A DNA stretch of 7,869 nt from Zoogloeaceae bacterium (GCA_031278735.1 JAITJU010000170.1:1-7869); one strand, 5' to 3'. Shown: positions 1-6,433, numbered from the stretch's first letter. Numbers and translations are program-made. Notes: a model not told the origin generated them from the letters alone.

Positions 1-444
1 GAACGCGGTCGCTTCAGGACGCCGGACGTGTTTTCACTCTCGGTCTGGCAGCGGGTTTCGGAACGATGGGAAGCGATGGGGGATATTTCCTGGAACAACT
101 GGGACCGCGTGGATGGTTATGATCGGGACAGTTGGCGGCTTTCCTGGGGCGCGGCGTATACCTACAACGAGCGCTGGAAATCGAAATTCGGCATTGCCTA
201 TGATCGTTCGCCCATACGCCGCGCGGCGGAGCGCGCTGTCTTTTTGCCGGACGCGCACCGTCTCTGGCTGGCGGTGGGCGGCCAATACCGTTTTGGCAAG
301 TCCGCCACGCTGGATTTCGGCTACGCCTACCAGCGCGTCAAGAGCGCCTGGATCGATCAGGCGAATGGCGCGGGGCTGCGCTTGAGGGGCGATTATGACG
401 CTAGCGGCCACGTCATTGGGATGCAGTACAATCAGGGTTTCTGA
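1..444 (+). CDS. FadL-family outer-membrane transport protein, C-terminal part (5' end outside window)
   Basis: This is the end of a FadL/TodX-type outer-membrane beta-barrel, which moves long-chain fatty acids or other hydrophobic molecules across the outer membrane. The frame is open from base 1 and gives 147 residues before a TGA, so the N-terminus with its signal peptide and plug domain lies upstream. The visible part resembles the last strands of E. coli FadL: TPDVFSLS near the start, alternating aromatic strands, GIAYDRSPIR near residue 65, then LPDAHRLWLAVGGQYRFGK and LDFGYAYQ. The protein ends in Phe, as expected for a BAM-recognised barrel. The GTG at 28 is an internal Val codon, not a start. 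Substrate cannot be told from this part: the family includes fatty-acid and aromatic-hydrocarbon transporters. Forty-three bases separate it from the next gene, with no obvious terminator between. Family assignment is firm; the specific role is not. Confidence 0.92.
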   Translation, partial: ERGRFRTPDVFSLSVWQRVSERWEAMGDISWNNWDRVDGYDRDSWRLSWGAAYTYNERWKSKFGIAYDRSPIRRAAERAVFLPDAHRLWLAVGGQYRFGKSATLDFGYAYQRVKSAWIDQANGAGLRLRGDYDASGHVIGMQYNQGF

Positions 445-487
445 AGGCGAAACACGAACGGCATAACAGGCGAGAGGCGGCGGCGCA

Positions 488-1096
488 ATGGCATTGGCGG
501 CAAATCTGCTGGGCTGGCGGGAAATTCTCCTGACCCTGATTCTGTTGATTGTCGCCTATATGCTCTGGTTGATCTGGCGGATGCGCCGCATCGGTCGTTT
601 TGCCGCGCGCGCGCGCCTGGAGCCGACGCGCATGGAACCGAGAACGCCGCAATTCACCGAATCTTCCGATGCGGAAACCCTGCCCGGAAGCGACAACGAC
701 ACAAAGGGGGGGGAAGACGCGGCGCCTATTTACGAGCGTCCCCGCAATCGCCTGTCGCCGAATTCGTCCGGCGCGCTTGAAGCGCCGAATGTTTCGTTTG
801 CCCAGCGGGCGTTCATGGCGGGCGTGGAACGGGAGATGGCGCAGTTGCGCGAGGAGATGGACGCCTTGCGCGGCGCGTTTGCCGCGCTGCGCAGCGACAG
901 CGAAAGCCTGCGCGACGTTTTCGAGCAGGAGGTGCACAAGCTGCAAATGGCGCAGAATGTCGCGCCGCTTTATAACGACGCCATGCAGATGGCGCTGCTG
1001 GGTCATGATGCCGTCACCATTGCCGAGCGTTGCGGCATTGCCCGCGCCGAGGCGGATTTGGTGGTGGCGTTGATCCGGCGCAAGGAGCGATCATGA
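488..1096 (+). CDS. DUF2802 membrane-anchored protein with coiled coil
   Basis: The product is 202 residues. It has one hydrophobic membrane segment at about residues 11-30, followed by a basic cluster (RMRRIGRFAARAR) that suggests an N-out, C-in orientation. A low-complexity linker covers about 45-105. A heptad-like, charged stretch at about 112-153 is a probable coiled coil. The C-terminal DUF2802 domain (about 158-200) contains the YNDAMQMALLGHDAVTIAE segment followed by CGI and EADLVVALI, which resembles a small helix-turn-helix. The family's function is unknown. DUF2802 proteins are known from Beta- and Gammaproteobacteria, some near motility or envelope genes, which I recall and have not checked. 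The start ATG has a modest AGAGG at 473-477 upstream. The stop overlaps the next gene's start as ATGA, so the two are probably translationally coupled. A run of eight G at 706-713 lies in the linker and leaves the frame open. Confidence 0.85.
   Translation: MALAANLLGWREILLTLILLIVAYMLWLIWRMRRIGRFAARARLEPTRMEPRTPQFTESSDAETLPGSDNDTKGGEDAAPIYERPRNRLSPNSSGALEAPNVSFAQRAFMAGVEREMAQLREEMDALRGAFAALRSDSESLRDVFEQEVHKLQMAQNVAPLYNDAMQMALLGHDAVTIAERCGIARAEADLVVALIRRKERS
706..713 (+). repeat. Poly-G tract (8 G) inside the DUF2802 gene
   Basis: Eight consecutive G occur in the sequence coding TKGGED of the linker. The frame is intact as given. Such a run is prone to polymerase slippage and to sequencing error; a change of one base would remove the coiled coil and DUF2802 domain. 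Confidence 0.85.
1082..1087 (+). promoter_or_regulatory. Shine-Dalgarno for the SPOR-domain gene
   Basis: AAGGAG lies five bases before the ATG at 1093 and inside the last codons of the DUF2802 gene. It decides the start: the same frame is open upstream to an ATG at 1030, but that one has no good ribosome-binding site and would lie well inside the DUF2802 gene. Confidence 0.8.
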
Positions 1097-1953
1097 GCGA
1101 AGAGGAAACCATCGTTGCGGATGACGAGGACGACGAGGACAACGACGCGGACAACGGGGACAACGACGCGGAAGAGGGCGCGGACGAGCAGCGCGGCAAA
1201 ATCGTCAAGCGCCTGATGCTGGCGGCGGGCACGGTCTCGGCGCTGCTCCTTTTGCTGGCTGTTTTCGATTATTTTGCCCGCCCCGCCGAAGAACCGGAAG
1301 AACCGGCTTTCATCCAGCCGACGCCGACGCCGCCCGTTCAGCCGCCGCCGCTCATTCAGCCGATCATCACGCCGCCGCCGGAGGACGCGCCGCCGGAAGT
1401 AACGCCGGAGGCAACGCCGGAAGAAGCGCCGCCCGCGCCGCCGGAAGCCATTCCCCCGCCTGGTTTGCCGTTGCCGGGAGGCGTGTCCGCGCCGCCTGCG
1501 CCTGCGGTGCCGACCATTCGAACCGTGCCGGATGCGCCGATACGCGCCATAACGCCGCCCCTGCCGCCCATACCGGAATACGTCGCGCCCGCGGCGCAGG
1601 AAAATACGCCCGCGGCACCGGAACTTACCGCGCCGCCCCAAATCACCTTGCCGCCCCAGCCGACGCAACCCGCGCAACCCTTGCCGCCAGAGACGCCGAC
1701 TGTGGAGAACCGCCCGCGGACGGAAACGCCGCCGCAGCGCAGGACGGGCTTTCTGGTGCAGGCGGGGGTTTTCGCCAATTTCAGGCGCGCGGAAGACTTG
1801 CGCGCCAGGCTGCGGCGGCATGGCATTCCTTCCACGCTGGAGACCCGTGTGCAGGTTGGCCCCTTCGGGACGCGCGCCGAAGCGGAGGCGGCGCGCAAAA
1901 AAATGCGCGAACTGGGTGTAGAAGGTATGCTTTTGCCGCCCCCGCAAAACTGA
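1093..1953 (+). CDS. SPOR-domain bitopic membrane protein
   Basis: The product is 286 residues. Residues 1-33 are strikingly acidic (18 Asp/Glu). A short basic stretch (RGKIVKR, 34-40) precedes one membrane helix at about 41-57, giving an N-in topology. Residues 63-217 are a Pro/Glu/Ala-rich linker able to span the periplasm. The C-terminal SPOR domain (about 218-282) shows GFLVQAGVFANFRRAEDL, then a LRRHGIPSTLE segment and VQVGPFGTRAEAEAARKKM, matching the usual pattern of aromatic/VQ strand, amphipathic helix and VGPF strand. SPOR domains bind denuded peptidoglycan glycan strands, often at the division septum (FtsN, DedD and DamX are examples). This protein has the FtsN/DedD layout but is not recognisable as either, so I give no symbol. 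It starts by a 4-base overlap with the DUF2802 gene. A 31-base gap with its own Shine-Dalgarno leads to ridA. Confidence 0.88.
   Translation: MSEEETIVADDEDDEDNDADNGDNDAEEGADEQRGKIVKRLMLAAGTVSALLLLLAVFDYFARPAEEPEEPAFIQPTPTPPVQPPPLIQPIITPPPEDAPPEVTPEATPEEAPPAPPEAIPPPGLPLPGGVSAPPAPAVPTIRTVPDAPIRAITPPLPPIPEYVAPAAQENTPAAPELTAPPQITLPPQPTQPAQPLPPETPTVENRPRTETPPQRRTGFLVQAGVFANFRRAEDLRARLRRHGIPSTLETRVQVGPFGTRAEAEAARKKMRELGVEGMLLPPPQN
1138..1179 (+). repeat. Two tandem 21-bp units in the acidic N-terminus of the SPOR gene
   Basis: Two adjacent 21-base units begin with the identical 14 bases GACAACGACGCGGA (1138-1151 and 1159-1172) and then diverge. They code DNDADNG and DNDAEEG. The period is seven codons, so copy-number change keeps the frame. 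Confidence 0.8.
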
Positions 1954-1984
1954 TTTCCCGTTTCTGAACAACAGGAGCATCGCC

Positions 1985-2377
1985 ATGCAAAAAACCATCA
2001 TCGCCACCGACAAGGCGCCCGCCGCCATCGGCACCTACTCTCAGGCAATCAAGGTGACGGACGCCGCCGCCACGTTGTACGTTTCCGGTCAGATTGGACT
2101 TGACCCCGCCAACCAGACGCTGGTTGACGGCATCGACGCGCAGGTCGCGCGGGTCCTTGAAAATCTGAAGGCCATTGTCGGCGCGGCGGGCGGCAGTTTG
2201 TCCGACGTGGTGAAACTCAATGTCTATCTTACCGACATGGCGCATTTCGCCAGGGTCAATGAAGCCATGAGCCGTTATTTCAACGCGCCCTATCCGGCGC
2301 GCGCCGCCGTGGGCGTTCGGGAATTGCCCAAGGGTGCGCTGGTGGAAGCCGACGCCATCGTGTGCCTGAACACTTGA
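1985..2377 (+). CDS. ridA: RidA family 2-iminobutanoate/2-iminopropanoate deaminase
   Basis: The product is 130 residues, the normal size for the YjgF/YER057c/UK114 family. RidA hydrolyses reactive enamine/imine intermediates such as 2-aminoacrylate, released by PLP enzymes, and so protects PLP-dependent enzymes in the cytoplasm. It is normally a homotrimer with active sites between subunits. Visible signatures are IGTYSQAI (residues 15-22), LYVSGQIGLDP (31-41), DVVKLNVYLTDM (74-85), the catalytic Arg in PYPARAAVGV (Arg106, equivalent to E. coli Arg105) and the terminal VEADAIV with Glu121. These point to the canonical RidA subfamily and not to the Rid groups lacking this Arg. A good Shine-Dalgarno, AGGAG at 1973-1977, sits seven bases before the ATG. 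The 3' end overlaps the likely recG start. No functional link between RidA and RecG is evident; the pairing probably reflects operon inheritance. Confidence 0.95.
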   Translation: MQKTIIATDKAPAAIGTYSQAIKVTDAAATLYVSGQIGLDPANQTLVDGIDAQVARVLENLKAIVGAAGGSLSDVVKLNVYLTDMAHFARVNEAMSRYFNAPYPARAAVGVRELPKGALVEADAIVCLNT

Positions 2378-4455
2378 GTCTCCACGCGCGCGCGTCTTCG
2401 TTGCGGGGCGCGAAGCCTTCCCCAAAAAAATCTTCCGCGCTGCAAGAAAAACTCAAGCGTCTGGGGCTGACGCGCCGGGAGGATTTGCTCTTGCACCTGC
2501 CGTTGCGCTACGAGGACGAAACCCGCGTCACGCCCATCGCAATCGCCATTCAGTCCGCCGTTGACGCGGAAGGCGATCACGTTGCCGTGCAGGTGCAGGG
2601 CGTCGTTATTGACAGCCAGATACAGTTTCGCCCCCGGCGGCAACTCGTCGTCCGGCTTGCCGACGCGAGCGCCGCGCTCACCTTGCGGTTTCTCAATTTT
2701 TATCCCAACCAGCAGGCGGCGCTTGCCGTCGGCAATCAGGCGCGCTGCGTCGGCGAAATCCGGCAGGGCTATTTTGGCGCGGAGATGGTGCATCCGCGCT
2801 TTCGCGTTGTTCTGCCCGATACGCCGCTGCCGGAGACGCTGACGCCCATTTATCCCTCCACTGCCGGGCTGGCGCAATCGGCGCTTGCCCGGCTCATCGA
2901 CGACGCGCTTATCGGCGATCCGCTCGCGGAACCCCTGGATGCGGCCTTTCTTGGCCAGGCGAGGCTGCCCGTCTTCTGGGACGCGCTCAAGCGCCTGCAT
3001 CATCCGCCCGCCGGCGCGGACGCGCGGGCGCTTGCCGAACGCCAGCATCCAGACTGGCGGCGAATCAAGCTCGATGAGCTGCTCGCGCAGCAGATTTCCC
3101 TGCGTCAGGCGTATCGCGCCCGCCGCGAAATTGGCGCGCCGCGTCTGGCCGCCAGCGGCGATCTTGCCGCCGCGCTCGTTCGCCGCTTGCCTTTTGCGTT
3201 GACCGCGGCGCAGGTTCGCGTCGATGCCGAAATCCGCGCCGACCTGAACGCCCCCTATCCCATGCAGCGCCTGTTGCAGGGCGATGTCGGCGCGGGCAAG
3301 ACGCTGGTGGCGGCGCTTGCCGTCTGCCAGGCTGTGGAATCTGGTTGGCAGGCGGCCTTCATGGCGCCGACCGAAATTCTCGCCGAGCAGCATTATCTGA
3401 AACTCATCGACTGGCTGAAGCCGCTGGGCGTGGAAATCGCCTGGCTAACCGGCAGTCTCGCGGGCAGGACGCGCAAGCGGCAGCTTGCCGCCGCGCGCAC
3501 GGCGGGGCTGGTCGTCGGCACACATGCCCTGATTCAGGAAAGCGTCGATTACGAGCGATTGGGGCTTGTCGTCATCGACGAGCAGCATCGTTTTGGCGTT
3601 CAGCAGCGTCTCGCCCTGCGCCAGAAGGGGCAGGCGCCGCATCAGTTGATGATGTCCGCCACGCCGATTCCGCGCACGCTGGCCATGATCTGTTGCGCCG
3701 ATCTGGACGTTTCCGTCCTGGATGAATTGCCGCCGGGACGCGCGCCCATTCGCACCCGCCTGGTGCGCGACGGACGGCGGGAAGAAGTCATGGCCTATGT
3801 GCGCGGCAAGGTCAGGACGGGGCAACAGGTGTATTGGGTCTGCCCGCTGATCGAGGAATCCGAGAGCCTGCAACTCAAAACCGCGCTGGAAACCCACGCC
3901 TGGCTTGCGGATGCCTTGCCGGAACTGAACATCGGACTGGTGCATGGCCGACTCAAGGGTGCCGAAAAACAGGCGGTCATGGCGGCGTTTGTCGCCGGGG
4001 AAATCGATTTGCTGGTGGCGACCACGGTCATCGAAGTCGGCGTGGATGTGCCCAACGCCAGTTTGATGGTCATCGAGCACGCCGAGCGTTTCGGGCTTTC
4101 CCAGTTGCATCAGCTGCGCGGTCGCGTCGGACGCGGCGCGTGGGAGAGCAGTTGCGTCCTGCTCTATGCCGAACCGCTTTCCCCGGCGGCGCGCGCGCGC
4201 CTGAAAATCATCTTTGAGCATGCCGATGGTTTTGAAATTGCCCGTCAGGATTTGCGTTTGCGCGGCCCTGGCGAATTCATCGGCAGCCGCCAGAGCGGCT
4301 TGCCCCTGCTGAAATACGCCGATCTGGAAACCGACCTCGATCTCGTGGAAACCGCCCGCGTCCTTGCCGAGACTCTGATCGACCAGTCCGCCGAAAAAGC
4401 CGCCCAGATACGCGATCGCTGGCTGGGCGGCAAGGAAGCCTTGCTGAAGACGTAG
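2362..4455 (+). CDS. recG: ATP-dependent DNA helicase RecG
   Basis: RecG is a superfamily 2 helicase that remodels stalled forks and branch-migrates Holliday junctions and R-loops. From GTG 2362 the product is 697 residues, close to the 693 of E. coli. A wedge/OB domain covers roughly residues 40-160 (DLLLHLPLRYEDETR, GAEMVHPRFR). Motor motifs are in order: QGDVGAGKT Walker A (306-314), MAPTEILAEQH (334-344), VGTHALIQE (385-393), DEQHRFG Walker B (406-412), MSATPIPRTLAM (431-442), LVATTVIEVGVDVPNAS (551-567), QLRGRVGRG motif VI (584-592) and the RecG-specific LRLRGPGEFIGSRQSG (631-646). The catalytic core looks intact. No in-frame ATG lies near the 5' end. Candidates are GTG 2362 (16-base overlap with ridA), TTG 2374 (overlapping the ridA stop as TTGA) and TTG 2401. 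None has a clear Shine-Dalgarno, so translation is probably coupled to ridA. The N-terminal segment before residue 34 is unusual (see findings). Confidence 0.95.
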   Translation: MPEHLSLHARASSLRGAKPSPKKSSALQEKLKRLGLTRREDLLLHLPLRYEDETRVTPIAIAIQSAVDAEGDHVAVQVQGVVIDSQIQFRPRRQLVVRLADASAALTLRFLNFYPNQQAALAVGNQARCVGEIRQGYFGAEMVHPRFRVVLPDTPLPETLTPIYPSTAGLAQSALARLIDDALIGDPLAEPLDAAFLGQARLPVFWDALKRLHHPPAGADARALAERQHPDWRRIKLDELLAQQISLRQAYRARREIGAPRLAASGDLAAALVRRLPFALTAAQVRVDAEIRADLNAPYPMQRLLQGDVGAGKTLVAALAVCQAVESGWQAAFMAPTEILAEQHYLKLIDWLKPLGVEIAWLTGSLAGRTRKRQLAAARTAGLVVGTHALIQESVDYERLGLVVIDEQHRFGVQQRLALRQKGQAPHQLMMSATPIPRTLAMICCADLDVSVLDELPPGRAPIRTRLVRDGRREEVMAYVRGKVRTGQQVYWVCPLIEESESLQLKTALETHAWLADALPELNIGLVHGRLKGAEKQAVMAAFVAGEIDLLVATTVIEVGVDVPNASLMVIEHAERFGLSQLHQLRGRVGRGAWESSCVLLYAEPLSPAARARLKIIFEHADGFEIARQDLRLRGPGEFIGSRQSGLPLLKYADLETDLDLVETARVLAETLIDQSAEKAAQIRDRWLGGKEALLKT

Positions 4456-4536
4456 CCGGAAGCCGAAGGCGTCCGCCGCCGGATTTGCACGATAAAAACG
4501 ATGCCGTTCTCGATGTGCCTGGCGCAATCAAAATTC

Positions 4537-4566
4537 TGGCGAATTGGCGGGCGGGTGATGTACAAT
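4537..4566 (+). promoter_or_regulatory. Probable sigma-70 promoter of the rpsB-tsf cluster
   Basis: TACAAT at 4561-4566 is a good -10 hexamer (five of six). The -35 is poor: TGGCGA at 4537-4542 has 18-base spacing but only three matches to TTGACA, while the better TTGGCG at 4544-4549 is too close (11 bases). The -10 would place the transcript start near 4573, right where the first leader hairpin begins, which supports the placement. The region 4456-4536 after recG shows short GC inverted repeats but no stem with a T-tract, so read-through from recG is possible. Confidence 0.5.
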
Positions 4567-4570
4567 CCAC

Positions 4571-4701
4571 GGTTTTCGTCATTTCGACGGAAAACCGGGC
4601 GCGACGCGCCCGGAAATTCCCACGCCTGCCGGTTAAGGGTGCTGCGGCGCGATCCGCGGCGTTGGCGGCGGGCGGCGGCTCAACCCTTATGGAGTTTTTG
4701 A
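4571..4701 (+). promoter_or_regulatory. Structured rpsB leader, candidate S2 autoregulatory element
   Basis: This is about 130 nt of non-coding sequence before rpsB. Hairpin 1 is GGTTTTCGTC (4571-4580) with GACGGAAAACC (4586-4596), one bulged G and a five-base loop. Hairpin 2 is CCGGGCGCG (4595-4603) with CGCGCCCGG (4605-4613) around one A, in practice an eight-pair stem with loop GAC. TAAGGGT (4634-4640) can pair with ACCCTTA (4683-4689), enclosing a third hairpin, GCTGCGG (4641-4647) with CCGCGGC (4654-4660). The long helix ends one base before the Shine-Dalgarno GGAG (4691-4694), which is seven bases from the start codon. No T-tract follows hairpin 2, so it is not a simple terminator. In E. 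coli and relatives S2 represses rpsB-tsf through the rpsB 5' UTR (the t44 RNA region). That this leader acts the same way is inference from position and structure. Confidence 0.55.
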
Positions 4702-5454
4702 ATGTCTGTAACCATGCGTCAAATGTTGGAGGCGGGGGTGCACTTTGGTCACCAGACCCGTTTCTGGAATCCCAGGATGGCGGCGTACATCTTTGGGGCA
4801 CGTAACAAGATTCATATCGTCAATCTCGAAAAAACCCTGGAAAAATACAACGAGGCGATGAACTTCGTGAAGAAGCTCACGGCCAGTCGGGGCACGATTC
4901 TTTTTGTTTCCACCAAGCGCCAGGCGCGCGAGATCATTGCCGAGGAAGCCCGCCGCGCCGGAACGCCCTACATCGATCAACGCTGGCTGGGCGGAATGCT
5001 CACCAACTTCAAGACCGTAAAGCAATCCCTGAAACGGCTGAAAGACATGGAAGCCGCCGTGGAAGCGGGGGACTTGGCGCGCATGTCCAAGAAAGAAGCC
5101 CTGGATTTCACCCGCGAACTGGCCAAGCTGCAAAAATCCATCGGCGGCATCAAGGAAATGAACGCGCTGCCCGACGCCATTTTCGTGGTGGACGTGGGCT
5201 ATCACAAAATCGCCGTGACGGAAGCCGCCAAGCTGGGCATTCCCGTGATTGGCGTGGTCGACACCAATCACTCGCCCCTCAACGTGGATTACGTGATTCC
5301 CGGCAATGACGATTCCTCCCGCGCCATCCGCCTGTACGCGCGCGGTGTGGCGGACGCCATTCTGGAAGGCCGCAGCCAGTCGACGCAGGAAATCGTCAGC
5401 GCGGGCGGCGACGAGGAATTCTTTGAAGTCGATGAAGAGTCGGCAAGCGAATGA
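4702..5454 (+). CDS. rpsB: 30S ribosomal protein S2
   Basis: The product is 250 residues; E. coli S2 has 241. S2 binds late to the 30S subunit on the back of the head/body junction, together with S1. Family signatures are clear: MRQMLEAGVHFGHQTRFWNP at residues 5-24, FGARNKIHIVNLEKT, FVSTKRQA, YIDQRWLGGMLTNF, LPDAIFVVDVGYHKIAV and GIPVIGVVDTNHSP followed by IPGNDDSSRAI. The long coiled-coil protrusion lies at about residues 100-155 (SLKRLKDMEAAVEAG, KKEALDFTRELAKL). The acidic tail (GGDEEFFEVDEESASE) is longer than in E. coli. The start ATG has GGAG seven bases upstream and the known MSVTMRQML beginning. It is the first gene of a cluster with tsf, pyrH and frr, and lies behind the structured leader. 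Confidence 0.98.
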   Translation: MSVTMRQMLEAGVHFGHQTRFWNPRMAAYIFGARNKIHIVNLEKTLEKYNEAMNFVKKLTASRGTILFVSTKRQAREIIAEEARRAGTPYIDQRWLGGMLTNFKTVKQSLKRLKDMEAAVEAGDLARMSKKEALDFTRELAKLQKSIGGIKEMNALPDAIFVVDVGYHKIAVTEAAKLGIPVIGVVDTNHSPLNVDYVIPGNDDSSRAIRLYARGVADAILEGRSQSTQEIVSAGGDEEFFEVDEESASE

Positions 5455-5465
5455 AATGTAACCCG

Positions 5466-5502
5466 CATGGCGGAGCCGCGGCGCGTGTCGCGCTTCGCCA
5501 TG
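5466..5502 (+). promoter_or_regulatory. Intercistronic hairpin between rpsB and tsf
   Basis: CATGGCGGAGC (5466-5476) pairs with GCTTCGCCATG (5492-5502): eleven pairs including one G-U, with a 15-base GC-rich loop that can pair further. There is no T-tract, so it is unlikely to be a strong terminator. It occupies the middle of the 78-base gap and ends about 19 bases before the tsf Shine-Dalgarno. Likely roles are mRNA stabilisation, partial attenuation or limiting ribosome access, which would alter the S2:EF-Ts ratio. The pairing is seen; the role is inferred. Confidence 0.65.
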
Positions 5503-5520
5503 TCTGTGAATCGTGAGGAT

Positions 5521-5526
5521 GAGGAG
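5521..5526 (+). promoter_or_regulatory. Shine-Dalgarno deciding the tsf start
   Basis: GAGGAG lies six bases before ATG 5533. It favours that start over the in-frame ATGs at 5467 and 5500, which lie in the arms of the intercistronic hairpin and have no purine-rich site upstream. Confidence 0.8.
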
Positions 5527-5532
5527 TTGGAA

Positions 5533-6429
5533 ATGGCGGAAATTACCGCAAGCATGGTGAAGGAACTGCGCGAAAAAACCGACGCGCCCATGATGGAATG
5601 CAAGAAGGCGCTCACGGAAGCGGCGGGCGACCCGGCGAGGGCCGAGGAAATCCTGCGCGTGAAACTGGGCAACAGGGCGAGCAAGGCCGCCGCTCGCGTA
5701 ACGGCGGAAGGCGCGATTGGCATCCACATTGCCGCGGACGGCAAATTGGGCGCGATTCTGGAAGTCAATTGCGAAACCGATTTTGTCGCGAAGAACGAGG
5801 AATTCCTCGCGCTGGTCAAGAAGAGCGCCGAGCTGGCGGCGACGCAAGCGCCCGCTGACGTGGCGGCGCTTTCCCTTCTGCCTCTTGGCGAGGGCACGGT
5901 GGAATTCGCCCGTGCCGCGCTGGTCGGCAAGATTGGCGAAAACATGAGCCTGCGCCGCTTCCAGCGGATCGAGGCCAGGGGCAGACTGCATTTTTATATC
6001 CACGGCGGCGCGAAGATCGGCGTCCTGCTGGACCTGATCGGCGGCGACGACCGTTTGGGCAAGGACGTCGCCATGCATATCGCCGCTTCCCGCCCCAAAT
6101 CGCTGGATGCGTCCGGCATCGATGCCGCGCTGATCGATTCCGAGCGTCGCATCGCCATTGAAAAGGCGAAGGAAGCGGGCAAGCCGGAAGCCATGCTGGA
6201 AAAAATCGCCGAGGGCGCGGTGCAAAAATTCCTGAAGGAAGTCACGCTGCTGGGGCAGGTCTTCGTCAAGGATGACAAACAGACCATCGCGCAGTTGTTG
6301 CAGCAGGAAAACGCTTCCGTTGCCGCCTTTGCCCTCTACGTGGTCGGCGAGGGCATCGAGAAGAAGACGAGCGACTTCGCCGCCGAGGTGGCCGCGCAGG
6401 CCGCCGCCGCCCAGAAGCAGGCCGGATGA
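5533..6429 (+). CDS. tsf: Elongation factor Ts
   Basis: EF-Ts is the guanine-nucleotide exchange factor that releases GDP from EF-Tu so that it can reload with GTP. The product is 298 residues from ATG 5533; E. coli EF-Ts has 283. The N-terminal UBA-like domain is MAEITASMVKELREKTDAPM and MECKKALTEAAGD (residues 1-33). The TDFVAKN motif (82-88), which inserts at the EF-Tu nucleotide site, is intact, with NEEF after it. Two core subdomains follow, with FYIHGGAKIGVLLDL near residue 155 and VAMHIAASRPKSL near 179. The C-terminal part contains LLGQVFVKDDKQTI and an Ala-rich tail. The same frame is open upstream to ATG 5467, which would add 22 residues unlike any EF-Ts; the conserved MAEIT beginning and the GAGGAG site support 5533. 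Four bases separate it from pyrH. Confidence 0.97.
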   Translation: MAEITASMVKELREKTDAPMMECKKALTEAAGDPARAEEILRVKLGNRASKAAARVTAEGAIGIHIAADGKLGAILEVNCETDFVAKNEEFLALVKKSAELAATQAPADVAALSLLPLGEGTVEFARAALVGKIGENMSLRRFQRIEARGRLHFYIHGGAKIGVLLDLIGGDDRLGKDVAMHIAASRPKSLDASGIDAALIDSERRIAIEKAKEAGKPEAMLEKIAEGAVQKFLKEVTLLGQVFVKDDKQTIAQLLQQENASVAAFALYVVGEGIEKKTSDFAAEVAAQAAAAQKQAG

Positions 6430-6433
6430 CGCA

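Noticed and set aside
1003..2034. 343-residue minus-strand frame opposite the SPOR gene
   Set aside because: It is Arg/Gly-rich because the opposite strand codes Pro/Ala/Glu repeats. The plus strand has a Shine-Dalgarno, a membrane helix and a SPOR domain.
4456..4490. Possible recG terminator
   Set aside because: Only short, imperfect GC inverted repeats are present and no T-tract follows, so an intrinsic terminator cannot be supported.
4595..4613. GC-rich hairpin 2 read as an intrinsic terminator
   Set aside because: The stem is strong but is followed by AAATTCCC, without the run of T needed for termination.
4485..4805. 106-residue plus-strand frame through the rpsB leader
   Set aside because: It runs into rpsB in another frame, has no Shine-Dalgarno and no recognisable content. 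The promoter and leader explain the region better.
5467..5532. Upstream ATG giving EF-Ts 22 extra residues
   Set aside because: It has no ribosome-binding site and lies in a hairpin arm; the extension is unlike EF-Ts, while MAEIT at 5533 has GAGGAG correctly spaced.
4687..6225. 512-residue open frame on the minus strand across rpsB and tsf
   Set aside because: It is antisense to two unmistakable genes, follows their codon periodicity, and has His/Arg/Gly-rich low-complexity sequence with no recognisable domain. It is a shadow frame of GC-rich coding DNA.
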